A stretch of 64,000 nt of DNA, taken from the NCBI GenBank assembly GCA_013399115.1, contig VXAA01000167.1:309004-373003 (forward strand). The letters run 5' to 3'. The position numbers were made by a program, and so were the translations under genes. Below are positions 54,201 through 64,000 of this stretch, one piece after another. Source of the DNA: Anseranas semipalmata. Lineage: Eukaryota; Chordata; Aves; Anseriformes; Anseranatidae. How positions within the stretch are numbered: the stretch's first letter is position 1; the number at the start of each line of letters is the position of its first letter. The notes beneath the pieces were generated by a model. It searched no databases, had not been told where the DNA came from, and saw only the letters and a program-made list of their open reading frames with translations.

Positions 54201-55911
54201 CGTGATTAATTTCCATGTTTCAGTCTATTAAAACTGTAACACTTGATATTTTTTCAGTATTGGTTGACATTTTGAGAAGAACAAAACGTAGTCAGTACAA
54301 ATCGAAAAGTAGGGCTCTTCTAAAGTTTTTTTAGCATACTTTAAAAGGTGATGCTCTTCAGAGTACTGAAAATCTAATTGTGTCTTGGTTACAGCAGCGT
54401 TTAAACTGTATACAAAAGACCCTGTCATTGCTGTAGTTGTCAAGGTGCCAGCATCTTCAAGATAAAAGCATTCTTTCTCTTTTTTTATTGCCTAATAAGC
54501 AGGAGGACTGGATCCAATCTACACTGGCCGTTGCATGTCACTGCTGCTTGCTAGATTTTAAATACATCGTGTAGTCACCGTGGTGTTCTGTAAGTATGAA
54601 CGTCAGTATGATTCCAGTGTGTAAGGTTTATCTGAACACTCTAGAAAACTAAAGTTAGTAGAAAAAGAAAAAGAAGGGTTTTACAGTTAAAATTCTTGGT
54701 AAGTTTCTAACTTCTAACTTCCCAACTTGTTGGGATACTTGAATTTTTAACTAGGGTATTCTAGGAGAATACTGTGTTCTAAGTAGCTTTTGCTCCTTTG
54801 AAACAAGAACCAGATTGTTGAATATCATTATTGCTGGCTGTGATAATAACTAAGACTGATAAACTGTGAGGAAGGTTTTATTTAAGATGCCAAATAAGGG
54901 GTAGTACTTGATTAAAAAAGATACTTGAAACTTTTTCAATTTGTCGGTCTGATTTGGAGGCAGCTCTATATGTGTGTAGTACAGTCATTTTCTAGTGTAT
55001 TCTGTTAATTAAAATTCAGGAAGCATTTTCCTGTTCCCTGGCCTAACTGAAGTTTTTGCTGTGCTTTTGTTCCATATCTGAATAGATGTTGTTGAAAGCC
55101 AAAGTGTAAGGGAGAACTTTTCAAAGACGGCATGACTCACTGAGCGGTGAGAAGATCACAAAGTGTACAGGCAGCTGTGTTCACAAGACTCTTTTAAACT
55201 GACAGTTAACTTTTCAGTCAAAGGTAAGCATGAAGGTTTTTAACTGTTGGAAAATGTGCAGTAACTTTAATGTAAGGTACTCAAGGTATTTGAACAGATG
55301 GGCAAGCAGCAAGATGAACAGAAAAGGGCTAAGTGAAATGGTTGATACTGGATAAGCTGGAAAAAAATTGCTGTACCTGAGTTACTGTGATTATGTGAGT
55401 TGATTGGAGTCATAGTGAAGTCTATCATTTTAGATGCCTGATAAATTTTAAAATCAAATGCAAGTTAACAGCTAAGCATGTTTAAAAATCTTTTTCAGTC
55501 CTACAGTTTTTTTTTTTTTTTTAAAAAAAAAGAAGGGAAGGGGAATGCTTTGCTTATAGAGTTACCTTCAAATTAAACATCTCCAAAGATATTTTTTAGT
55601 TCTTACAATAAAAGTCTATTGAGGTGTCATAGATGCGCAAACTTACATTTTGTTGGTATTTATACTGTATTATTATGAACCATGGCTATTGGATGGAATT
55701 TAGTAACTGTGTGCAAGTAACTTCTTGGTGAGCTTGCGTATTTCAAAATGTAAATACAGCTCAGTACTAATTACTACTTTTTTATTTTATCTTAACTAGA
55801 CAAAGAACTAGTTGAGCACTGATCTGAATACGTGAAGAAACTAAATTATATTTTTGATCTTTTTTCATTGTTAGCCTTGTTATTACTATTTAATTGCCTT
55901 TGCAAAGTGTT
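51201..55911 (+). other. MLC1: MLC1 5' region: likely untranslated exon(s) and first intron(s)
   Basis: It lies between the CpG-rich promoter and the MLC1 start codon. No coding exon is visible. A candidate untranslated exon ends near 55224 (CAGTCAAAG|GTAAGC). The start-codon exon could begin after the AG at 55906-55907 or the AG near 55873. It also contains an AT/TG-rich microsatellite (52650-52801) and a T/A homopolymer at 55507-55531. The exact 5' UTR structure is unresolved. Confidence 0.45.
52650..52801. repeat. AT-rich / TG microsatellite
   Basis: TATA-type units with a short (TG)n then (TA)n run near 52758-52801. Several nested palindromes (TATATAATACAGTATGTATA-like) may form hairpins. 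Confidence 0.85.
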
Positions 55912-56091
55912 ATGACCAGGGAAGAAGGCTACAGAGAAGAATTTAGCTATGACAGGATGCCAACTTTGGAGCGGGGAAAGCAAGAGAATGGAAATTATGT
56001 ACCAGATATCAAATCCAGTGACCTTCAGCTATCAAAGAGGCTGCATCCTTGCTTTATTTACAGAACATGGATCTTTTCTTTACTGATGGGC
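55912..56091 (+). CDS. MLC1: MLC1 coding exon 1 (residues 1-60)
   Basis: It encodes the cytoplasmic N-terminus, including [20 protein letters not shown] and [14 protein letters not shown], and enters the first membrane segment (WIFSLLMG). The donor is GGC|GTAAGT. Confidence 0.96.
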
Positions 56092-59000
56092 GTAAGTACT
56101 TTAAATACAGAAAAATTAAAAATAGAGGAGGAGGACCTAGTACCCTGGAATCTGTCCTCTTTTAGGTCATTAGGGGAGTCACAGCTTCACCACTGATAGT
56201 ATGGAATATAAACATTTGTACAGAAAGGAATGTATTTAGCAAATTTTTTATGTAACTCTTAATTGATTAGTGGTATTCTTTGGATCATTTTGCACTAATT
56301 AAATATGCTATATGAAGGCTGATTTTTGTCTAATATTAAACAGAGTGTGGTAGTTTTAAGTATCAATCCATATGTATGTTTTAGCAATGCCTTTTTGTAA
56401 AGTATGTAAAGTATCCTGATCATATGCCTTCTTTTAACATGTTTTTAAATATTGAAAGTACTTTACTTGCATGATAGCATTTTGGCATTAAAAATGTATA
56501 TGATATTTAATTGCCAAATTCTACTTTCTGTTTTCAATAGTCATGGAGTTATTTGATATGATTTTCATGTAGTGAGTGACATGCTTCTGTTTCTTACGTG
56601 AACGTCGTAGTGATTTGAGTTTTTGCGTCACTGCTAGAATCACCGGACCCTGATCTTGCATATGCATCATGTTACTCCATATTCTGAGCTATGATAATTA
56701 AAGTTCATTATAGCAATTACAATTAAGTGCTTTTTTTTCTTTTTCTGTCAGCTGGTGTGTATTGAAGAGTAATTTTTGTAAGAGCTAAAATGTTTCACTG
56801 TTAATACAGTAATTACTTATTTTTGCACAGTGAATAGAAGCTGAACATTTTTTCCATCCTGGCAATCTGTGAAACTTGGGTTTCCTTTCAGATGTACTGT
56901 TACATAAAAAGAAAGAGCAAAATAAGAGATGGCTTTCTTTGCATTAAATTTTCTCAGAGTCTGTATGCTGCTGAACAGAAGTTCCATGGTGAAAAGATTG
57001 ACATCAAAGTGACTGCTAGTATAGGCTCTTCTTGTACAGAAAATTCAGTGTGCTTCAAGCACAATTTCAAGTTGTGTTCTATAAATACTGTTCTCCCAAT
57101 GTGCCATAATGTGTGCGCTTATACACGCATACATGCTATCCTTATTTTCTCTGATCTATCTTTTGATGAGAACTTTTTAAAGACCCCCCAGAACTTTGCA
57201 ACATGAAAAAAAAAATCAAATAAGAAAGAAGAGCCATTCTGTCTCACCTTTCCCAACCCCTTTGAAGAAATGCCTACTCAGAGGGAAAAAAAAAACAAGC
57301 AAAAAGAAAAAAATGTTAGTAGAATATGCTAATCATTTAATGCTGGAAGTTTAACTCTGATATAATTATGGAATAAATGGAATGGTTATCAAGGGAACAG
57401 CAGGAGCTGAACATTTATGGTTGTGCCACCAGACCAAGGTGGGAAGGAAGTTTGGAGGGAGACAGGAATATAGGTAGAAGGACCTTCATCAGTATAGCCT
57501 AATATTATTTTTGTTACTATGTTCTCATTGATAATTGCCCAACTGCCCATATAAGTCATGGATGTTGGTGGAGCCAAGCAGAAGATGTAATGTAGAGTCT
57601 TAGTTGAGTTTTCTGAAACATTTTTTACTGTTGAACCCTCTGCAATTACCTTTTGAGCATTTCCTTAGGTATTTGCCAAGTCAGGACACAGTAGTTGATT
57701 GAAACATGCTCGTATTGTTCAGTATTAAGTCTCATTAGCCAGCAAAATATCTTCTTTAGAACTCAACATGCTTTGATATTTTGCTTCAAAATTATTCACA
57801 CACATACTACGTTATTAAATGTCCATCAGTAGTTCAATTTGAAAGGAATTACTGATTTCTCTTTTTAAAATAGTTCTATTTGTATTAATTTATATTATTT
57901 GTTGCTTTGCAGACTTGCCTCCTTATTACTTCTGGATTTTCACTGTATCTGGGAAATATTTTTCCATCTGAAATGGATTATTTACGTTGTGCAGCAGGTT
58001 CAGTAAGCATTCTTAATTATTTGCTGTGGCTGTTTGACAGCAAAATCAGTAAATAATTTTTGTGCATTTAGTCTCTTTTTATTTCATCTGTCTTTTAACT
58101 ACTAACTTTCTTTATGGAAGATTTAATTTTATTTAACAGTTCATTAAATGAGTTTTCATCCCATGTTAAGGGAGTAGCCATTTTCACAAACAGTGGTTTG
58201 TACTGTCATTTCCTTCAACCAGCTTACCATAGGCAGTCAGTAATTATCTGCGTGAATGTTTTTTCTTTGCCTGATTTTAAGAAAATTTGTGTTGTTGTGT
58301 ATTTGGGGAATTTTCTGCCTGAATACTATCAAAAGTATTTCAGATTGTATTTCAAAGTGTTACGTTTTTGAGTATATTTTGTGGTAATATCTAAAAACTG
58401 AAGCAGACTGAAAAAGTTCTCTGTATTATTCTTGTTTTATTAATAGAATATGAATCAATGTGTGACATTTTTCAAAATCCACTAATTTTTACTACGCATT
58501 TAGGCACCTATTTTGTCTTACTGTATTATATATGCTTCACCTACACTTTAGATCTTTGTGCATAAGATTAGTCTGATGTACTTGCTTTGTTCGTGACTGG
58601 ATTCTGTTCTGTCATTACTTTTTTGGCGACTTGACTTGTGGATTTGTTTTAAGTTAGGTGCATAGCTAGTGCTTTACTTTAAACAAGTCCCAGGAGTTGC
58701 TCTGTGAATTGTCACTTAGAATAACGTTGAAGCGGTTTTTGAAGTTAATGACTTCACTCATCTGTGATGTGCTGCAGCATTAATGTAGTTACTGAGATGT
58801 ACCTTTTTCTGCCTCAAATCTTGTCTCTTTGAACTTTGTATTTATTGAGAATTTCCAAAGGTCTCATAGGTACAGAAGGTTAAGTGGCAAATCTCTTTCA
58901 TGTTGTGTTTGAATGGCTTGCTGTGGGTGAGACTGAGTTCAGGCGAAGATACATACATTCGGGTGTCTGTATGTGAGCAGTGTGTCCAAGCTCCTGCTGC

Positions 59001-60357
59001 AGATAATGGAGGCAATGTAGTTGGAAGAGCCTAGAGAGCTGTATAGAGAGAGAGAGCCTACTGACCACTGTCTAGTTTAGGAAGAGCAGCATCGCTCTCT
59101 AGACTTTATTATCTTGACCAGGAGGAGAACTCAGTCACCTAAACATAGTCATGTGATGTTTAAGAGGCTCTAGGGCATCCAGGACATAAATATATGTTTT
59201 CATGATGTTAAATATAGGTCAGTTAGGTGTTAAGGAAATGCAGCCAAGAATTTTAAATGTCCATATTAATCTAGTTATAGTGGTTCCATTGTTAAGCCAT
59301 CACTGCTGAGATGTGTGAAAAGATAATCAGCAAAGAAATGCAGTATTTGGTACCTGATTCATCATTTAACATGGAAATCTTTTCAATAATTCTAGTTTAG
59401 TATATTTTTATTTTGCTTATAAGTACATTGGCAACATTACATATTTGTGGAAACTGGAGTTGGATGTGTAATTAGTAACATATCTATTGTGGGGGGGTTA
59501 GAGAAATTACTTTGTGAAACTTTTCCTTTATGCAGGATTTTTCCATCTAGCTCTTCCATTAAGTAGTGAAAGTTTCCTAGTGAGAGTAATGGAGGTCCTA
59601 GGCACAATAGTTAAAATGTAATATGACTCAGCAGATCAGTTTTTACAAAGTTCTTCAGAACTGTGTGGTTGAGATTGGGCAAATTCTAGTTTAACAACCA
59701 TGACGCTGCCTTTTTAAAAGAATGTGGACGCCCATTATGGGAGTAGCTGTGTTTTTCTTTTCCTGCTTAAGCATTTCAGCCTTCTAGAGTTAATTTGAAC
59801 TACTAACAAAGGCATGAAATGCCTCATGAAAACCTTTTTCTTTTCCTTTACTCATCATATTGTGCTGGGTAGCTACTGAGGGTTATGGAAGGCTCTTTTA
59901 AACCTCTGGTAATCCTCAATTACAAAATACCAATTGTAATTAATGAGCTTAGACAAGAGGGACAGTCTTTCCTCAGAGTTTCGGATCTTCCGTTTGTCCA
60001 ATTATTAACTGTAATATTAAATTAGACTCAGTAAAAACCATGTATAGAAAAACATATAAAATTCTTTGTGCAGAGTATCTCACTAATCTTCTCTCTTAAT
60101 TTTCCCAGTGTATTCCTTCAGCAGTTGTGAGCTTTGCTATAGCAAAGAATAAAATTAATGTGGTAAGTATAAGATTTTTATTGGCAATTACATTTTTTTT
60201 TTTTTTCCTCTGTGGGTAAAATGAGAGAGAAACGCATTCTGAAACTGTTTTACAGGTACCCAATTTTCAGATTCTGTTTGTCTCTACGTTTGCGGTTACA
60301 ACAACATGTTTAATTTGGTTTGGATGCAAACTTGTCCTAAATCCATCAGCTATAAAT
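55912..60357 (+). CDS. MLC1: MLC1 (5' four coding exons; 3' part beyond window)
   Basis: MLC1 is a multi-pass membrane protein of astrocyte end-feet that works with GlialCAM in volume regulation; human mutations cause megalencephalic leukoencephalopathy with subcortical cysts. Coding exons: 55912-56091, 57913-58002, 60109-60162, 60256-60357. All are phase 0, with GTAAGT or GTAAGC donors. They give 142 of about 377 expected residues. The protein starts [20 protein letters not shown], and [18 protein letters not shown] and SGFSLYLGN are shared with the mammalian protein. Hydrophobic stretches near 53-74, 86-103 and 113-137 are the first membrane segments. Start: the ATG at 55912 matches the mammalian start; an in-frame extension upstream has no ATG. 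I found no exon 5 by 64000, so at least 3.6 kb of intron follows. Confidence 0.95.
56092..60108 (+). other. MLC1: MLC1 introns 1 and 2
   Basis: Intron 1 is 56092-57912 and intron 2 is 58003-60108. They are AT-rich unique sequence with small homopolymers. Frames such as 56892-57206 plus and 57389-57577 minus have no recognisable similarity and are taken as chance. Confidence 0.8.
57913..58002 (+). CDS. MLC1: MLC1 coding exon 2 (residues 61-90)
   Basis: A 90-nt exon: [20 protein letters not shown], then [10 protein letters not shown]. It is nearly identical in plan to the mammalian protein ([20 protein letters not shown]). The acceptor is TTTGCAG and the donor TCA|GTAAGC. Confidence 0.97.
60109..60162 (+). 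CDS. MLC1: MLC1 coding exon 3 (residues 91-108)
   Basis: A 54-nt exon: [18 protein letters not shown], a membrane segment followed by a short basic loop. It is too short to appear as an open frame and was found by continuity with CIPSAIVSF of mammalian MLC1. The acceptor is TTTTCCCAG and the donor GTG|GTAAGT. Confidence 0.95.
60256..60357 (+). CDS. MLC1: MLC1 coding exon 4 (residues 109-142)
   Basis: A 102-nt exon: [20 protein letters not shown], then [14 protein letters not shown], effectively identical to the mammalian sequence here. The acceptor is TTTTACAG and the donor AAT|GTAAGT. Intron 3 before it is only 93 bp. Confidence 0.97.
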
Positions 60358-63300
60358 GTAAGTTACTAAAACAATTACTAATTTAAGCTACATTTATCTT
60401 TGTTTATAAAAAAAAAGGTGGAGATAACATGTAACTACATTGTTCTCAGTCTAGAGAGATCATCTAGCAGTAACTTTACCTTTTGGAGTAAGACAAGACC
60501 TGAAAATTGACATCAGATATAAAACCTTGTATGGATAAAAGATGCACAGTACAGCTAACTTACTGGAGATTAATATGGAAATGACATTCCTGTCCTGTAT
60601 TTTAAGTTCAAAAGCATGAATTAGATGTTCAAAGGTGATCCGTTTTTATCAACTGGCTGTTTATTTTTCTGTTGACCGTAGTAACTTCTATTGTTTTTTT
60701 TTCTTTTTTTTTTTTTTAAGAGCAGGATCACAAGAGAAAATCAAAAGTGATTTCGTACCTCTACTGTAGATTAGTCAGTTTTCAGGGTTGAATTATACTG
60801 ACATGAGGGGGTGTCCCAAACAGTGCTACTTCTAGGACATTTCAGAATAAGTATAATCCTTTCTAGGATCTTCTACAATGTATAGTTTTGCATCTAAGGT
60901 CACCAGTAAAGAAACTTTTGATGAATGTTTTTCCCATACATTATCAACAAAGAGAAGGCAACTGTGAAAATTATTTGAAGTATGTGTATTTTGTGCTGGG
61001 AAAAGTTCTCTGTTTTTGAGTCACAACCTTTTAACACTTGTCTTTGGTAGGCTAAACCAAAAAGCAAAACTATAGTTTTTCTTCTGGCTATGGTAAAATG
61101 TTCTGAGACCTCTATATTATATAGGAATATGACACGTAGGAATGGGTAAAATAGCAATAGGTATTATTGTTACTGTTGATAAATATTCATAATGGACTGT
61201 CACAGAACAGCAGTGCTTGATACAACTACGTCATACATTTCGTATGAAGGTTAATGACTGCTATCATGTGCTATTGTTCATTTCTTCTCCCACCATCGTA
61301 TCAGCTGTTGTGACACTAATAGCTCAGCAGTGATAATAGCTCCCTATAATAATATAGGAGATCTGAACTGGTGTTAGTAACAAAAGATTTTTTAACAGAA
61401 AAATAATACAGACACTAGGGTTTGCTTTAGAGCTATCTATGCTATTTTAATAATATCTGGTTAGTTCCAGATTTCACAGATGTTGAACTTTTAAATTAAT
61501 TGTGTTTGCTTCCCCTTAGAAAGTGTAATATATTAGGCCAATACTTACAAACCCGCTTTTTAAATCAGTAACTAATTCCAGGTTCACATTTCTGTGCAGC
61601 TGGCCTGATTTTCAGATCCCAAGTACTGAGGTCAATAGGAGCTGTGGAGATTTAACACTGGACAATCAGATCACTTGAATTCAAGTGGTGCTGGCTTTAG
61701 ATATAGGCGGTTTGTTCCTGTGATTGATGGGACATGGCCCCTGGGTTCTGTGGGTATCTACACACAGTTTATACCCGTCAATTCTTTGCACAGCCTTTGC
61801 TAGCTTTTTGCTAGTGTAGCAGTTCCCTCATGCATTTCCCCCACCACGCTGCAAGTGCCTTAGGCTGTTAGGACAGAATTACTTATATGCCAGGCACGGG
61901 GATATTGCCTTTATCCCTTTTACCTTCCTTTCCTGATAAAGAGTTCAAATATTAGAAAACAGTCTGAGCATTTTGAGAGAGAACACAAGTGTGACTCTAA
62001 ACTAGCGAGTTCCTTTACATTCCCTTTCACTGGTGTGTAGACAGGATAACAGCCCTGTCACTGGAGGGCTATGTCTGCCCAGGAAAGGTGGGCCCTAGGG
62101 ACTTACTGTGCCCCATACCAGTCATGCAAGCATGTTCAATATGCTTGAATATTTCAAATGGCACTAGCAGCCAGTAGTATTAAACCCCAACTGGTTGACC
62201 GAGTAGCTTTTGTGGCTCCCTCTGCTGTCTGAATAGACTGCATCACTACTGACAGTGGTGGAAGCTTAGAAGATGTGGGTGCATGGAGATACTGGAGTGC
62301 AGGTACTTGGTTTGGTTCCCTAACCGTAAGCGTGTGTCCCAGTTAGCTGTGGACTGGCTCATCCTGCCCCAATCCAGCTACTGATCCAGGAGGGCATCAG
62401 TCTCCTCTAGGTCCTCTGTCATTATTTGTCAGACCTGTGGAGATGGCTTGGAACATCTGTAAGATATCTCAAACCATATTCAATGTATGTGTTTAAACAA
62501 CTATATTGAAATGAAATCACTTAAATTTTGGACCGAGTTCTATGCTTTACATACAAACCACATTTTTACTACCTGCTGCAGGTTCAGAGCAAATTGAATT
62601 AAGGTTGTAATGATCCACTGTTTTCTATCCAGTTACGTTTGCATGTTCCTTAGTCATGGAAGAGGATTAGGGATGCAGCTTACATGGTTCTCTGTACCTG
62701 GAGCCAGTTTATGGAAGCCAGTGGTTATAGTGAGATTTTTCTTTAGTACTTAGAAATCTAATATTGAATTTTCCATCGTTGTAGATGGTTTAAAAAGGTA
62801 TTTACTTCTAGCTTTAGCAGTATTTCTGTTTAAAAAATATGAGCAGAAAAACACCCAAATTCCAAAACTGGAGATCTTTTTACTTTGGTCTGAGGGTGTT
62901 GAATTAATTTTGCAAGTGGAATGCTCTGATATTCTAGACACGTCATATCAGAAAAAATACTGGAAAGATAAATAAAAGAAATCTAATTTATTTACTGCTT
63001 TTCTTCAATTTCTGTTATTTACTTATAGCTAGCACTAAATGAGCTTGTCTGTCCATGTAGTTATGGTGCTTCTGGACCCAAACTTGTCTATCTATTTGGC
63101 ACTGCACTGTACAACGTGGCCTTGCCAGCCCACGTCAGTACCAGCACTATGTGTCAAAACACATCTAAATCATGGGAATTTACAGGCTGGATTAAATTGT
63201 TCTGCAGGCCACATGTTTGACACCTCTTCTTTTGCCAAATAATGCCTTTATTCTTCATGCTAGCACTTTCCCTAGAAGCTTAACACTATGATATTTATTG

Positions 63301-64000
63301 CTGTTTGTGTCTCTAGCACAACTGTAGTCTGTCATGTACCTCAAGGAACCTAGTTGTGATTTTCTGAGAAGGATGAATTGCAGTGCACAAAAAGCCTCTC
63401 AAATCTGCTACATATGATCTTTTTCAAAAAACAAAAAAAAATTACACTGCAAGATGCGTGTCAGAGGAAAACAGATTTGATCATCCCAGAAACAAGTCTG
63501 ACATGGGGGAACAATATAGTTCATTGAACAGTGGTTTGCTATAATTGTATAGGTTCTGCATGGGGTTAGTTCTTCCTAAACTTTTGGTACTTTGCCCAAT
63601 GGCCAGACCTAACCATCAAATATTTTCTTGGGCTGCCACTGGAAAAGCATAGTTCTTCTGAAGACTTACAGAGGGAGATCTATTCTGCCTAACTTGCATG
63701 CCTCTAGAAAATGATTAAACCCATGTAGAGTAGGTGTTATCTCATGAAGAGAGGTAGATAAGGAACCAAAGAGTAAGTTAAGTATTCCATTCATGTATTC
63801 ATGTCTTGAAGATGAACAATGGCAGGAGGAATGGCAGCATCCACGTTTTTACACAATAATGTAATCTGTTAGGCCAGCAGGAGTTATAAAATCATGGAGT
63901 GTTCACCAGTGATCTACTAGAACACAGCGCTAGGATTCTTGGCCCAGTTCTTTGGAATGTGTTTTCATTCAGCATTAGGCATTGTATGGCACGATTTGCA
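60358..64000 (+). other. MLC1: MLC1 intron 4 (5' part), no further exon seen
   Basis: The next mammalian segment (a leucine-rich membrane helix after NPSAI) was sought in all plus-strand frames and not found before the window ends. The stretch 61560-62480 is less AT-rich and could be an unclassified old repeat. Confidence 0.7.
63060..63232. repeat. Possible fossil interspersed repeat
   Basis: The minus strand begins AGAGGTGTCAAACATGTGGCC, or close to it, the kind of terminus (GGGGTGTCAAAC...GGGCC) seen in an old family of dispersed vertebrate repeats, perhaps a non-autonomous DNA transposon. The body (GGCACTGCACTGTACAACG, TGGCCTTGCCAGCCCACG on plus) also looks repeat-like. Identification is from memory of the terminus only. 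Confidence 0.3.

Noticed and set aside
55894..55911. Upstream in-frame extension of MLC1
   Set aside because: It has no ATG, and an AG acceptor-like site lies within it. The ATG at 55912 matches the mammalian start.
60358..64000. Search for MLC1 exon 5
   Set aside because: No plus-strand segment resembles the next leucine-rich membrane helix with a proper acceptor. It must lie beyond the window.

Overview
The window is vertebrate nuclear DNA, most probably from a bird. Two things point there. CR1 retrotransposon fragments are scattered through it, with the typical ATTCTATG-repeat 3' ends. Two orthologous genes also lie head to head as in other amniotes. There are no bacterial operons, tRNAs, rRNAs or CRISPR arrays. 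Most short open frames are chance frames in introns or intergenic DNA.

The main gene is MOV10L1, the piRNA-pathway RNA helicase, on the minus strand. I could assemble a complete coding model: 26 coding exons from the start codon at 50893 to the stop codon at 15431. Every junction is GT-AG and every phase matches. The exons sum to 3615 nt, or 1204 residues, close to the mammalian protein (about 1211 aa). The N-terminal part (exons 2-5) shows three cold-shock-like repeats. A variable middle follows, then the superfamily 1 helicase core (exons 17-25) with motifs I, Ia, II, III, V and VI intact. The gene spans about 35.5 kb plus a probable 3' UTR down to about 14.2 kb.

About 5 kb to the right, on the plus strand, the first four coding exons of MLC1 (an astrocyte membrane protein) run from 55912 to 60357 and give 142 residues. 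The remaining exons lie beyond the window. A GC-rich, CpG-dense segment around 50.87-51.2 kb, with a CCAAT box and a TCACGTGA palindrome, sits between the two genes and is the likely shared or back-to-back promoter.

The left 14 kb has no gene I can recognise. It holds CR1 fragments, simple repeats and unassigned short open frames.

Points worth a second look: a degenerate copy of MOV10L1 exon 8 with its splice acceptor, lying in intron 10, which would act as a frameshifting 'poison' exon if spliced; two CR1 copies of the same type in opposite orientation inside the MOV10L1 transcription unit; a CR1 insertion starting 24 nt after the exon 4 splice donor; an old, broken CR1 of about 2 kb in intron 15; and the triple repeat in the MOV10L1 N-terminus. 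I found no clear sign of an entirely new system.
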